From Nitrospinota bacterium (GTDB taxonomy: Bacteria; Nitrospinota; Nitrospinia; JACRGO01): 20,806 nucleotides of DNA. Location of the stretch: NCBI GenBank assembly GCA_016212295.1, contig JACRGO010000187.1:1-20806 (forward strand). Direction: 5' to 3'. Below, piece after piece: positions 1 through 8,703 of the stretch. Both the position numbers and the translations under genes were made by a program. The stretch's first letter is position 1, and each line of letters opens with the position of its first letter. The notes beneath the pieces were generated by a model. The model was not told the origin of the DNA. It ran no database searches and saw nothing but the letters and a program-made list of their open reading frames with translations.

Positions 1-99
1 GCAAGAAGACAGGGCGTTCATCCAAGAGATTTCTTGCAAATTCTCCTAAGCGAGGATACGGCCAAGGCCCAAGCCGCACTATACCAAAACTCAAGCTGA
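1..99 (+). CDS. C-terminal fragment of a probable transposase (partial at window edge)
   Basis: The + strand is open in frame 1 from the first base to TGA at 97-99, giving 32 residues (begins ARRQGVHPRDFLQ, ends AQAALYQNSS). The composition and ending resemble the extreme C-terminus of IS66-like transposases, but I cannot assign the family from 32 residues. The piece is followed within about 45 bases by the point where the opposite-strand cheW loses its homology, which is what an insertion sequence end would produce. The 5' part lies outside the window. Seen: the open frame and its position. Inferred: transposase identity. Confidence 0.45.
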   Translation, partial: ARRQGVHPRDFLQILLSEDTAKAQAALYQNSS

Positions 100-113
100 A
101 GCCGTGATGCGCT

Positions 114-320
114 CTAAAAAATTTGGGCTAAACTGTTACAGCCAAGGCGCTTGGATAGGTCCAGGACCGGGACAATCCCGTTCCTGAATTTTATTATTCC
201 CTTAATGAAGTCGAGGGCGCCATGTACTATGAAAATTTCGCCTGAACCGGTGATTCTTTGAATTGGCTCCATGTCCAGAAGGTAATCATTGGAACCGACG
301 GAAATAACAAGGGCCTTCAT
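114..320 (-). pseudogene. cheW: cheW, 3'-truncated chemotaxis coupling protein
   Basis: The 68-residue product matches the N-terminal part of a CheW domain: an opening beta strand (MKALVISVGSNDYLLDME), then GIIKFRNGIVPVLDLSKRLG, the usual 'GxxxxRGxxxPVxDL' core. CheW is normally about 150-170 residues, so more than half is missing. After SKRLG the last residues (CNSLAQIF, then stop) no longer look like CheW. The loss point near base 143 faces the end of a probable transposase. The ATG overlaps the MCP stop codon (ATGA), so it was the last gene of the cheY-cheA-mcp operon. An intact cheW is present at 4294-4815, so coupling function is probably not lost. Confidence 0.75.
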
Positions 321-1924
321 ATCTTGAATCTTTGAGCGATCTCTTGAAGTTGGCTTGATATGTCGGAAATGCCTTTATTGGAATCCACCGCTTCCTTGGC
401 GCCGGCTGCCGTGTGTTGGCTGATTTTCGAGATATCCTGAAGAGATTCGGAAATTTCCTTGGCTGTCTTGGCCTGCTGGTTGGTGAAGCTGGCGATGGTT
501 TTGACCATGTCATTGGTGGAATTGATTCCTTCCACTATGTCCCGCAAGGACTCCCCGGCCTGGTTCACAAGCTCAAGATTTCCGGATATGATTTGCGTGG
601 ACTCCAGCAGCCTCCATTGCAGGCTGTCTATTATTTCCGATATTTCCTCCGCGGATTGGGAAGTTTTGTTGGCCAGGGTGCGGATCTCGTTGGATATAAC
701 GGTAAAACCCTTTCCATGCTCCCCTGCCCTGGAAGCCTCGATTGCGGCGTTCAGGGAAAGAATATTGGTCTGCGCCGAAATTTCCTGGATTACCTGGCTG
801 ATTTTCTTGACCCCCTTGGCCTGTTCGTTCAACTCCTTTATAAGCTCATTCGCCTCCATTATCTCCTTGCTGGTCTGCCAAACCCCGGCGGACCCCTTGG
901 CTGCCAATTGGGTCGCCGCCTCCGCTGATTTAGCCGCCTCATTGACCGTGGAGACTATGCTTTGAATGGAGGACGACATCTCCTCGATGGCGGAGGACGC
1001 CTTGAGAACCAATGACGCCTGATTGTCGGCGCCGCTGGCGATGTTCTGGGAAGATGAAAAAATCTGATAGGAGGAGTGGGAAAGGTTTATGGTCAATTCC
1101 GAAAGGCGCTGGACCACTTTGTGGAGATTAATGGTCATCTCGTTCAAGGAAGCGCCAAGTTGGCCTATCTCATCCTGCGCCGTTCCATCATAAAGTTTTC
1201 TCAGGTCGCCTTCGGCGACCTCCTTTACCTTGGCGCTGATTTTATTTATCGGCCTGATAACAGTTCTGGTGAGGGCGTAATTCAGGAAAACCGATATAAG
1301 CGCCAGGATCAACAGGGCGTAAATGATGAAATGGTTTCTGCTCTGGGCTATCTTGTTCTGAATATTTTCCACGCGTGTGGTTATTTTCAGTATCCCCCTG
1401 ATACCGCTCTCCGTGCCGTGGCATCCCTGGCATTCCGCGCGGTTTTTCAAGGGAGTCAATTGAGTGAATAATTCCTGCCCTCCCCTTCCATCGTAATATT
1501 CCACTGTTTCCCCGGTATCCACGGCCTTCCTGAAATATTTATTGTCCGGGTTCATGAGAATATTCGCGATCTTCGGCTCCCGCTTGAAACGTTCCTCTCC
1601 CAGGAGCTTGTTCACCTTGTCTATGGTATCCAGGTCCTTGAATGCCTCCATCCCGTTTGTCCTCGTTATGGAGATCTCATCTATGTCGTGGGTGCTCCGC
1701 ATGTCCGCTATCATGTCGCCGGCGGCCAACCCGTCCCCCTGAAGCATGATGTGCTGCACGCTTTTCGTGATCATGAAGGTGACGGCTGAAACCTTTTCCT
1801 TGTTCAGTTCCAGGAGATTGCGCCTGATTTCCTTTAAATTCACTGAAATGGCCATGGCAAAGCCCAGGATGAATATCCCGAACACAACCGCGGTTATTTT
1901 TATGTCCAGTCTTTTTTTAAACAT
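317..1924 (-). CDS. Methyl-accepting chemotaxis protein with periplasmic CxxCH haem-binding sensor domain
   Basis: Transmembrane chemoreceptor of about 535 residues. Order: short cytoplasmic start, TM1 (about 10-30), periplasmic sensor of about 165 residues, TM2 (about 198-220), HAMP (after RPINKISAKVKEVAEGDL), then the coiled-coil signalling domain with the conserved hairpin tip QTNILSLNAAIEASRAGE. Near residue 165 the periplasmic domain holds ECQGCHG, a single CxxCH c-type haem attachment motif. Geobacter MCPs such as GSU0935 and GSU0582 have periplasmic PAS domains with one c-haem, so a redox or haem-ligand sensor is likely. No C-terminal CheR-tethering pentapeptide is seen; the protein ends AQRFKI. 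It overlaps cheA upstream and cheW downstream, which indicates translational coupling. I chose ATG at 1924; a TTG two codons upstream (1930) is the alternative. Confidence 0.93.
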   Translation of the reverse strand: MFKKRLDIKITAVVFGIFILGFAMAISVNLKEIRRNLLELNKEKVSAVTFMITKSVQHIMLQGDGLAAGDMIADMRSTHDIDEISITRTNGMEAFKDLDTIDKVNKLLGEERFKREPKIANILMNPDNKYFRKAVDTGETVEYYDGRGGQELFTQLTPLKNRAECQGCHGTESGIRGILKITTRVENIQNKIAQSRNHFIIYALLILALISVFLNYALTRTVIRPINKISAKVKEVAEGDLRKLYDGTAQDEIGQLGASLNEMTINLHKVVQRLSELTINLSHSSYQIFSSSQNIASGADNQASLVLKASSAIEEMSSSIQSIVSTVNEAAKSAEAATQLAAKGSAGVWQTSKEIMEANELIKELNEQAKGVKKISQVIQEISAQTNILSLNAAIEASRAGEHGKGFTVISNEIRTLANKTSQSAEEISEIIDSLQWRLLESTQIISGNLELVNQAGESLRDIVEGINSTNDMVKTIASFTNQQAKTAKEISESLQDISKISQHTAAGAKEAVDSNKGISDISSQLQEIAQRFKI

Positions 1925-3635
1925 ATTCAAACAAGGACCTGACGTCCAGAAAGAGGGCTATTGACCCGTCCGACAACACGGCGGCGCCTTCAACTCCACG
2001 CACGGGACCGGTGAATTCGCTGAGCGGTTTTTGGATGAGTTCCTGGGTCCCAAGCAATTCATCCACCATTACGGCCATCTTCTGGTTGGCCAGGCCGATG
2101 ATGATCACAGGAAAAAAATCAGCGCCGCCCATTATCCTCAAGTCGTAAATCTTTTGCTGTATCATGGCCAAATCCGAGTCCATATCTCCTTTAAAGGAAA
2201 ATTTTATAGGGGAATGGAAGCCTCTTTGGAATATTTCAGGCAAGGTTATCAAGGGAATCCCGCGGCCGCCGAAAGAGAGGGTCCTTTCCTTATTCTTAAA
2301 GAGGGGCTCCATCTCTTCCTTGTGGAGCAAGGCGGTTTCCACAATGGACTCGAAAGGCATGGCTATATGAATGTCCCTTTCACGAATAACAAGGGTCTTG
2401 GAAACCGACATGGACATGGGGATTTGAATTGTAAAAACAATGCCCCTGCCCTTTTCAGAGTCCACTCTGATGATTCCGCGCAGGTCGGATATGTTCCGCT
2501 TGACCACATCCATTCCAACCCCTCTTCCGGAGGATTCGGTCACCTGCCTGGCGGTGCTGAAGCCGTGATGGAATATCAGGTTCAGCTTTTCGTCCGCCGA
2601 CATCGTCTCAGCCCTTGCTTCAGTGATGAGACCGATTCCCACGGCCTTGCTGACTAAATTATCAACATCTATTCCCATGCCGTCGTCAGAGACCCTGATT
2701 TCAATGCTGCCTCCTTTTCTGGCCGCCATGATTTCAATTTTCCCTTCCGGCGGCTTCCCTGCCTTTTCCCGCTCCTCAGGCGTTTCAATTCCATGGTCCA
2801 GGGAATTTCGAATGATATGGATGAATGGATCATAAAGGACGTCCCTTATTTTCTTGTCCAGGAGGGCTTCTCCTCCCCTTATTAAAAGCCTGGCTTTTTT
2901 CAATCTCTGGGCCGAAAAATTCCTGACAATGCCATGAAAAAGATTAAAAAGGCTCCCTATGGGAACCAGCCTTGCCTCCAGTATCTCACGGTGCAATTCA
3001 ACAGAAATTCTTTGTATATCCGAGGTCATTTCGGCAAGTTGCCTGTCCTCCGACTCCCTGGTCAACTGATTGAGCTTGTTTTTAGAGATAATAAGTTCTC
3101 CGGCAAGGTTCATGATGGCGTCCATTTTCTCCACCCGTATCTTCAGGGTTTCAGCCATTATCTCCTTTGGCGCGGCGGCCCCTGGCGTGAAGGCGCCGTA
3201 ATCAGCGGGTTCCTTGCCTTGAATTTCCGCGAGGGCGGTTAAAAGGCGTTCAAGAAATGGGCCGGCGTCAGGAGGAGATTTTTTTTGAATAGCGGCCTGC
3301 CTTAACTTTTTCAACCAGGCTATGCCGCTGAAGAGAAGATCGAAAATGGACTTATCCAAGGACGCCTTTCCGGCCCTGGCAACAGAGAGAATATCTTCCA
3401 TCCGGTGCGCGATAAGGCTGATTTCATTGAGTCCGGTAAAAGAAGCTGTTCCCTTGACTGTATGAATTCTCCGGAAAATCTCCTCCAGGTGTTCGGAGTT
3501 ATTGGGGTCTTGCTCAAGAAGAACCAATGAGTGGTCCAGGACGCTTAAATGCTCCGCGCTTTCTTCAAGAAAATCCGCGAGCATGGCGGCCAGGAGTTGG
3601 GTATCCAGATCATCCTGATGAAGTTCATCCGTCAT
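1917..3635 (-). CDS. cheA: Chemotaxis histidine kinase CheA (no P2 domain)
   Basis: 572-residue cytoplasmic kinase that phosphorylates CheY and CheB from its own HPt histidine. P1/HPt covers about 10-110 with phospho-acceptor H58 in RIHTVKG. P3 dimerisation helices lie about 165-230. The P4 ATPase has the N box IIRNSLDHGIE (N277), G1 box DDGMGID (317-323) and G2 box SGRGVGMD (369-376). The P5 CheW-like domain runs from about 405 to the end. Only about 50 residues of Ala/Pro-containing linker separate P1 from P3, so the P2 CheY-docking domain of E. coli CheA (654 residues) is absent. The ATG lies inside the end of cheY (11-base overlap) and the TAA overlaps the MCP start. It is the central gene of the minus-strand chemotaxis operon. 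Confidence 0.96.
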   Translation of the reverse strand: MTDELHQDDLDTQLLAAMLADFLEESAEHLSVLDHSLVLLEQDPNNSEHLEEIFRRIHTVKGTASFTGLNEISLIAHRMEDILSVARAGKASLDKSIFDLLFSGIAWLKKLRQAAIQKKSPPDAGPFLERLLTALAEIQGKEPADYGAFTPGAAAPKEIMAETLKIRVEKMDAIMNLAGELIISKNKLNQLTRESEDRQLAEMTSDIQRISVELHREILEARLVPIGSLFNLFHGIVRNFSAQRLKKARLLIRGGEALLDKKIRDVLYDPFIHIIRNSLDHGIETPEEREKAGKPPEGKIEIMAARKGGSIEIRVSDDGMGIDVDNLVSKAVGIGLITEARAETMSADEKLNLIFHHGFSTARQVTESSGRGVGMDVVKRNISDLRGIIRVDSEKGRGIVFTIQIPMSMSVSKTLVIRERDIHIAMPFESIVETALLHKEEMEPLFKNKERTLSFGGRGIPLITLPEIFQRGFHSPIKFSFKGDMDSDLAMIQQKIYDLRIMGGADFFPVIIIGLANQKMAVMVDELLGTQELIQKPLSEFTGPVRGVEGAAVLSDGSIALFLDVRSLFEYV

Positions 3636-3999
3636 TGGAAAGGATTTGTTTGACTTTTTCTATTAACTCAGTCGGCTTGAACGGCTTCACCATGTAATCC
3701 CTTGCCCCCAGTTTCAGGGCCTTTTCCCGGTCTTCATCCTGTCCCTCGGTGGTGAGCATGACCACGGGAATTTTCCGGCAATCCTCATATCCTTTCACGG
3801 TCTCCAGGAATTTGAATCCGTCCACCCTTGGCATATTGATGTCGAGAATAATAAGTTGGTGGCTTTTCTCGCGGAGTTTGTCCAAACCCTCCTGCCCGTC
3901 ACAGGCGGTTGTTACATTATAGCCCTTGGTTTTCAATGTGAATTCCACCATTTTACGAATGCTGTTGGAATCGTCAATAATGATTATGTTCTTGTCCAA
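3625..3999 (-). CDS. cheY: CheY-like single-domain response regulator
   Basis: 124-residue receiver domain without an output domain. The acidic pocket is D9/D10, the phosphorylated aspartate D53 (LIILDINMP), the switch threonine T83 (VVMLTTEG) and the conserved lysine K105 (YMVKPF). It is first in the minus-strand chemotaxis operon and overlaps cheA by 11 bases, so CheA is the expected kinase. The presumed target is the flagellar switch, but no motor gene is in the window to confirm this. The start is TTG at 3997-3999, preceded at good spacing by AAAAAGGA; no ATG gives the full first beta strand. A strong sigma70-like promoter lies about 130 bases upstream. Confidence 0.93.
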   Translation of the reverse strand: MDKNIIIIDDSNSIRKMVEFTLKTKGYNVTTACDGQEGLDKLREKSHQLIILDINMPRVDGFKFLETVKGYEDCRKIPVVMLTTEGQDEDREKALKLGARDYMVKPFKPTELIEKVKQILSNDG

Positions 4000-4012
4000 G
4001 ATAAGTCCTTTT

Positions 4013-4050
4013 TAATTCCCCCTTAGCAAGGGGGATTATGGGGGATGTAA
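4013..4050. repeat. Dispersed C/G-tract repeat with hairpin in the cheY leader
   Basis: The stretch has the form TTCCCCCTTAGCAAGGGGG followed by ATTATGGGGGATGT. On the minus strand it forms a compact hairpin (CCCCCTT, loop GCT, AAGGGGG) directly upstream of the cheY ribosome binding site, inside the expected mRNA leader. The same sequence style recurs at 19661-19744. It could be a mobile-repeat relic or could affect translation of the operon; the sequence alone does not decide. Confidence 0.7.
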
Positions 4051-4128
4051 AAACTATATAATGAGGCTTTCTCCAGTTTTTCATGACAACCCTGTGAACG
4101 GTTGCTATAAAGTTTTATGCAACGGTTG

Positions 4129-4158
4129 ATTATATAAGGAAATCCGAAAAAAAGTCAA
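4129..4158 (-). promoter_or_regulatory. sigma70-like promoter for the cheY-cheA-mcp-cheW operon
   Basis: Read on the minus strand there is a -35 TTGACT (4153-4158) and a perfect -10 TATAAT (4129-4134) separated by 18 bases. Transcription would begin near 4122 and give a leader of about 120 bases before the TTG start of cheY. This is the best promoter match in the window. Use of the housekeeping sigma factor rather than a flagellar one is inferred from the hexamers. Confidence 0.7.
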
Positions 4159-4186
4159 TTTTGGAGATAATGCCAAAATTTCTCCA

Positions 4187-4216
4187 TTGACGTCTTTTTA
4201 TCCCCTATGATAAACT
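4187..4216 (+). promoter_or_regulatory. Possible promoter for the cheW-cheB arm
   Basis: TTGACG at 4187-4192, then 18 bases, then TAAACT (4211-4216), which matches four of the six -10 positions. It faces the plus arm and would start transcription about 70 bases before cheW. The -35 is good and the -10 is poor, so this is tentative. It lies back to back with the stronger minus-strand promoter. Confidence 0.3.
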
Positions 4217-4293
4217 CCGCAAAAAGTAATTTCCTGTTCGACTCTAAGCAATTTTTGCAAGAATTCTGTCAATAAGCTACCATAGTAAGTGAA

Positions 4294-4815
4294 ATGGCCA
4301 TTGAAAAATTAGAAGATTTAAAAGACCTGGAAAACCTTGAGTTCGGCGTTCATGAAGTTAAGAAACGCGCCCTTATATTCGACCTCCTTGGCGCCAGGTA
4401 TGGGTTCCTTATAAGGGACCTTATCACTGTTTTTTCCCCTGACCAGATAGTCCCTCTTCCTAATGCCCCTGGCTTCATCATGGGACTGACGAATTACAGG
4501 AACGAAATCATTCCTGTAGTTGATATCAGAAAAAAACTGGCCGGCATGGAGCCTGTCTATTCATCTCAAAACCGTTTGATAAAAGTGACATACCGGGACA
4601 TGCACCTTTGCATTTTCATCGAAAAAATAATTGAGTTGGTGCAATATGGACAAGAGGACCTTATGGAATTTTTTGAACTTGAAGCAGGAGACATCCCGCG
4701 TTTTTGGGCCACGGATAAAATAATGGTCAATGGCCAGGATACGCTTATACTTGATCTACCAGTAGTTTTAGGGGACCTTTATGACGAAGCCCACAATAAA
4801 AGTATTGGTGGTTGA
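4294..4815 (+). CDS. cheW: CheW chemotaxis coupling protein (intact)
   Basis: 173-residue soluble protein made of a CheW domain after an N-terminal extension of about 20 residues rich in Glu, Leu and Asp. The CheW core is visible as LIFDLLGARYGFLIRDLITVF, PGFIMGLTNYRNEIIPVVDIRKKL and RLIKVTYRDMHLCIFIEKI. CheW links receptors to CheA in the membrane arrays. The gene heads the plus arm, divergent from cheY, and its 3' end overlaps cheB by 35 bases. The ATG at 4294 has only a weak Shine-Dalgarno sequence (GTAAGTG). With the other cheW truncated, this is the only complete copy in the window. Confidence 0.92.
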   Translation: MAIEKLEDLKDLENLEFGVHEVKKRALIFDLLGARYGFLIRDLITVFSPDQIVPLPNAPGFIMGLTNYRNEIIPVVDIRKKLAGMEPVYSSQNRLIKVTYRDMHLCIFIEKIIELVQYGQEDLMEFFELEAGDIPRFWATDKIMVNGQDTLILDLPVVLGDLYDEAHNKSIGG

Positions 4816-5884
4816 CGACGCCGAATTCCTGAGAAAGAACCTCCCGCTTATTCTGGAGTCCGAGGGAGATATCAAGGTGGTCGGCACAGCCGCCACTGGA
4901 AGCGAGGGAGTGAAGCTGGCGAAAAGCCTGCGTCCGGACGTGATCACCCTGGACATCGTCATGCCCCACATGAACGGACTCGAGGCCCTGAAAATCATCA
5001 TGCGGGAAATACCCACGCCTGTTGTGATGATCAGCTCCAAAACTTACCACGGCGCGGCGGAGACGGTTGAGGCCCTGACCCTTGGCGCGGTCGATTTCAT
5101 ACAAAAGCCATCCGGCCAGGTTTCCCTGGACATAGCTAAAATCCGAAAGGACATTTTGCGAAAAGTCCGCCTGGCCGGCGCAGCCAAGGTGAAACGCATC
5201 CAGCCCGCCAGCGGGCCGCCGTGCCGGTTTGTAAAGTTAAGACAGGAATTGGAAAGCCCGGCGCAAAGGCCGGACAAGAATAAGGTCAAGCCTGCGGAAG
5301 AACAAAGACGCGGCAAAATAAATGTAATAGGAATCGTTGCCTCCACCGGGGGACCGGCTGCCCTTCAAACCATATTTTCAGCCTTGCCGGAGGACTATCC
5401 CATTCCCATTTGCGCCGTTCAGCATATCGGAGCGGAATACGTCAACCACATGGTCAAAAGATTCGATGATGTCTCCAGACTGCGGGTCAAGGCGGCGGAG
5501 GATGGGGAGGCCTTGCGGCCTGGGACGGTATACTTTTCCCCAGGCAAGGACCACATGACTCTTGAGAATAAAAAAGGGGCCGCGCAAATAAAGTTGAGCG
5601 CCGAACCTTCGCGGCTTCTGTACAGACCATCCGGCAACGAACTCCTTTGGTCCATGGGGGCCAATTTAAATGGGGAAGGCGTCTGTGGGATAGTGCTTAC
5701 GGGCATGGGGGACGATGGAGCGTTGGGGCTTAAGAGAATAAGGGACGCCGGCGGTTATACCATTGCCCAGGACGAAGAGTCCAGCGTGGTTTTTGGAATG
5801 CCGAAGCAGGCCATCGCAACCGGGGCCGCGCAGGATATCCTGCCCCTCCCTGAAATCGTGGAAAAGATGATGGGATTTGGTTGA
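4781..5884 (+). CDS. cheB: Protein-glutamate methylesterase/deamidase CheB
   Basis: 367-residue adaptation enzyme that removes methyl groups from MCP glutamates and is activated by CheA phosphorylation. The N-terminal receiver (1-120) has D12/D13, phospho-acceptor D58 (ITLDIVMP) and K109. After a charged linker (about 130-178) comes the esterase domain with the catalytic triad visible: S188 in VASTGGP, H215 in VQHIG and D312 in TGMGDDG. Length and layout match E. coli CheB (349 residues). The ATG at 4781 follows AGGGGACC and lies inside the end of cheW. Its usual partner, the methyltransferase CheR, is not in this window. The 3' end is followed by a tandem repeat rather than a clear terminator. 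Confidence 0.96.
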   Translation: MTKPTIKVLVVDDAEFLRKNLPLILESEGDIKVVGTAATGSEGVKLAKSLRPDVITLDIVMPHMNGLEALKIIMREIPTPVVMISSKTYHGAAETVEALTLGAVDFIQKPSGQVSLDIAKIRKDILRKVRLAGAAKVKRIQPASGPPCRFVKLRQELESPAQRPDKNKVKPAEEQRRGKINVIGIVASTGGPAALQTIFSALPEDYPIPICAVQHIGAEYVNHMVKRFDDVSRLRVKAAEDGEALRPGTVYFSPGKDHMTLENKKGAAQIKLSAEPSRLLYRPSGNELLWSMGANLNGEGVCGIVLTGMGDDGALGLKRIRDAGGYTIAQDEESSVVFGMPKQAIATGAAQDILPLPEIVEKMMGFG

Positions 5885-5900
5885 CAGTTACCAGCAGCCA

Positions 5901-5935
5901 GTGACGAGTGACGAGTGACGAGTGACAAGTGACAA
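5901..5935. repeat. Heptamer tandem repeat (GTGACRA)x5
   Basis: Five head-to-tail seven-base units follow the cheB stop: GTGACGA three times, then GTGACAA twice. Seven-base short tandem repeats of this kind are known in bacterial intergenic DNA and often vary in copy number between strains. No coding or obvious regulatory role is visible. Confidence 0.85.
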
Positions 5936-5979
5936 GTATAGGAATGTATTATTTGCGCGTCCCTCGTCTCTCCTCTTTC

Positions 5980-6007
5980 AATCTTTAAAAATCAAATAGG
6001 TATATGA
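5980..6007. repeat. 28-base dispersed repeat, copy A (partner at 19633-19660)
   Basis: This 28-base AT-rich stretch, beginning AATCTTTAAAAATCAA and ending TATATGA, matches 19633-19660 at 25 of 28 positions. Both copies are preceded, at different distances, by ATAGGAAT. The function is unknown; it is probably a remnant of a dispersed element. Confidence 0.55.
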
Positions 6008-6030
6008 CACTTTAGCCACTCAGCTTTTTT

Positions 6031-6084
6031 GAAAAAAAATTGCCCCCTGCGACTTCATGAAAACTTCGTCTCAGGGGGCAATTT
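6031..6084 (-). terminator. Rho-independent terminator of the isocitrate dehydrogenase gene
   Basis: Twelve perfect base pairs (AATTGCCCCCTG at 6038-6049 with its complement at 6072-6083) enclose a 22-base loop. On the minus strand the stem is followed by a run of T residues (6032-6039). It begins about 24 bases after the isocitrate dehydrogenase stop, in the right orientation to end that transcript. On the plus strand only a few T residues follow, so it is a poor terminator for cheB. Confidence 0.85.
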
Positions 6085-6107
6085 AAAAGATACAGCTTAT
6101 TGCGTCT

Positions 6108-8342
<2,235 letters not shown>

Positions 8343-8486
8343 TTACTCCTTGTTAAAGGGTTTCAAATTTTTTATTCAAGCAAATAAGGCAGTCCTAAGA
8401 AGGGCATTATAAATAAACGCCTGCTTATGTGTCAAGAAAACGCTTGCCTGCCTTGAGAAGGCGAAGGGAATCCTAATACAATAATG

Positions 8487-8640
8487 AAAATCCAAAATGA
8501 AGATCCAAATCACAATTGTCAAATAACAAATAAATCTCAATAACCAAAATTACAAAAAACAAGCAAGGAAATGGAATTGCTTTGGACATTCGGTAATTGT
8601 AATTTGTAATTTATTTGTAATTTGTCATTTGGAATTTTAT
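8487..8640. repeat. MITE-like imperfect inverted repeat, about 155 bp, AT-rich
   Basis: The left arm (from about 8487: AAAATCCAAAATGA, later CAAATAACAAATAAAT) is mirrored by the right arm, which on the complement reads AAAATTCCAAATGACAAATT then ACAAATAAATTACAAATT. The arms are diverged, there is no open reading frame inside, and the gap between icd and the PilZ gene has no other content apart from a short motif at 8648-8675 (TTTTGGTTGCGGCC) that also occurs near 16360. Repeats of this CAAATTACAAATAAAT style are common in genomes rich in small palindromic elements. Confidence 0.6.
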
Positions 8641-8703
8641 TTTCCTTTTGGTTGCGGCCAAAGGCCGCGCCATGTCCAATTTCATCCTTTAAAAGGTTTA
8701 ACC

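Noticed and set aside
413-965. Open frames of about 170 residues opposite the MCP gene
   Set aside because: Shadows of the conserved MCP signalling domain; no start signals or domains.
5901-5935. CRISPR-like repetition
   Set aside because: Units are seven bases and contiguous with no spacers; this is a tandem repeat.
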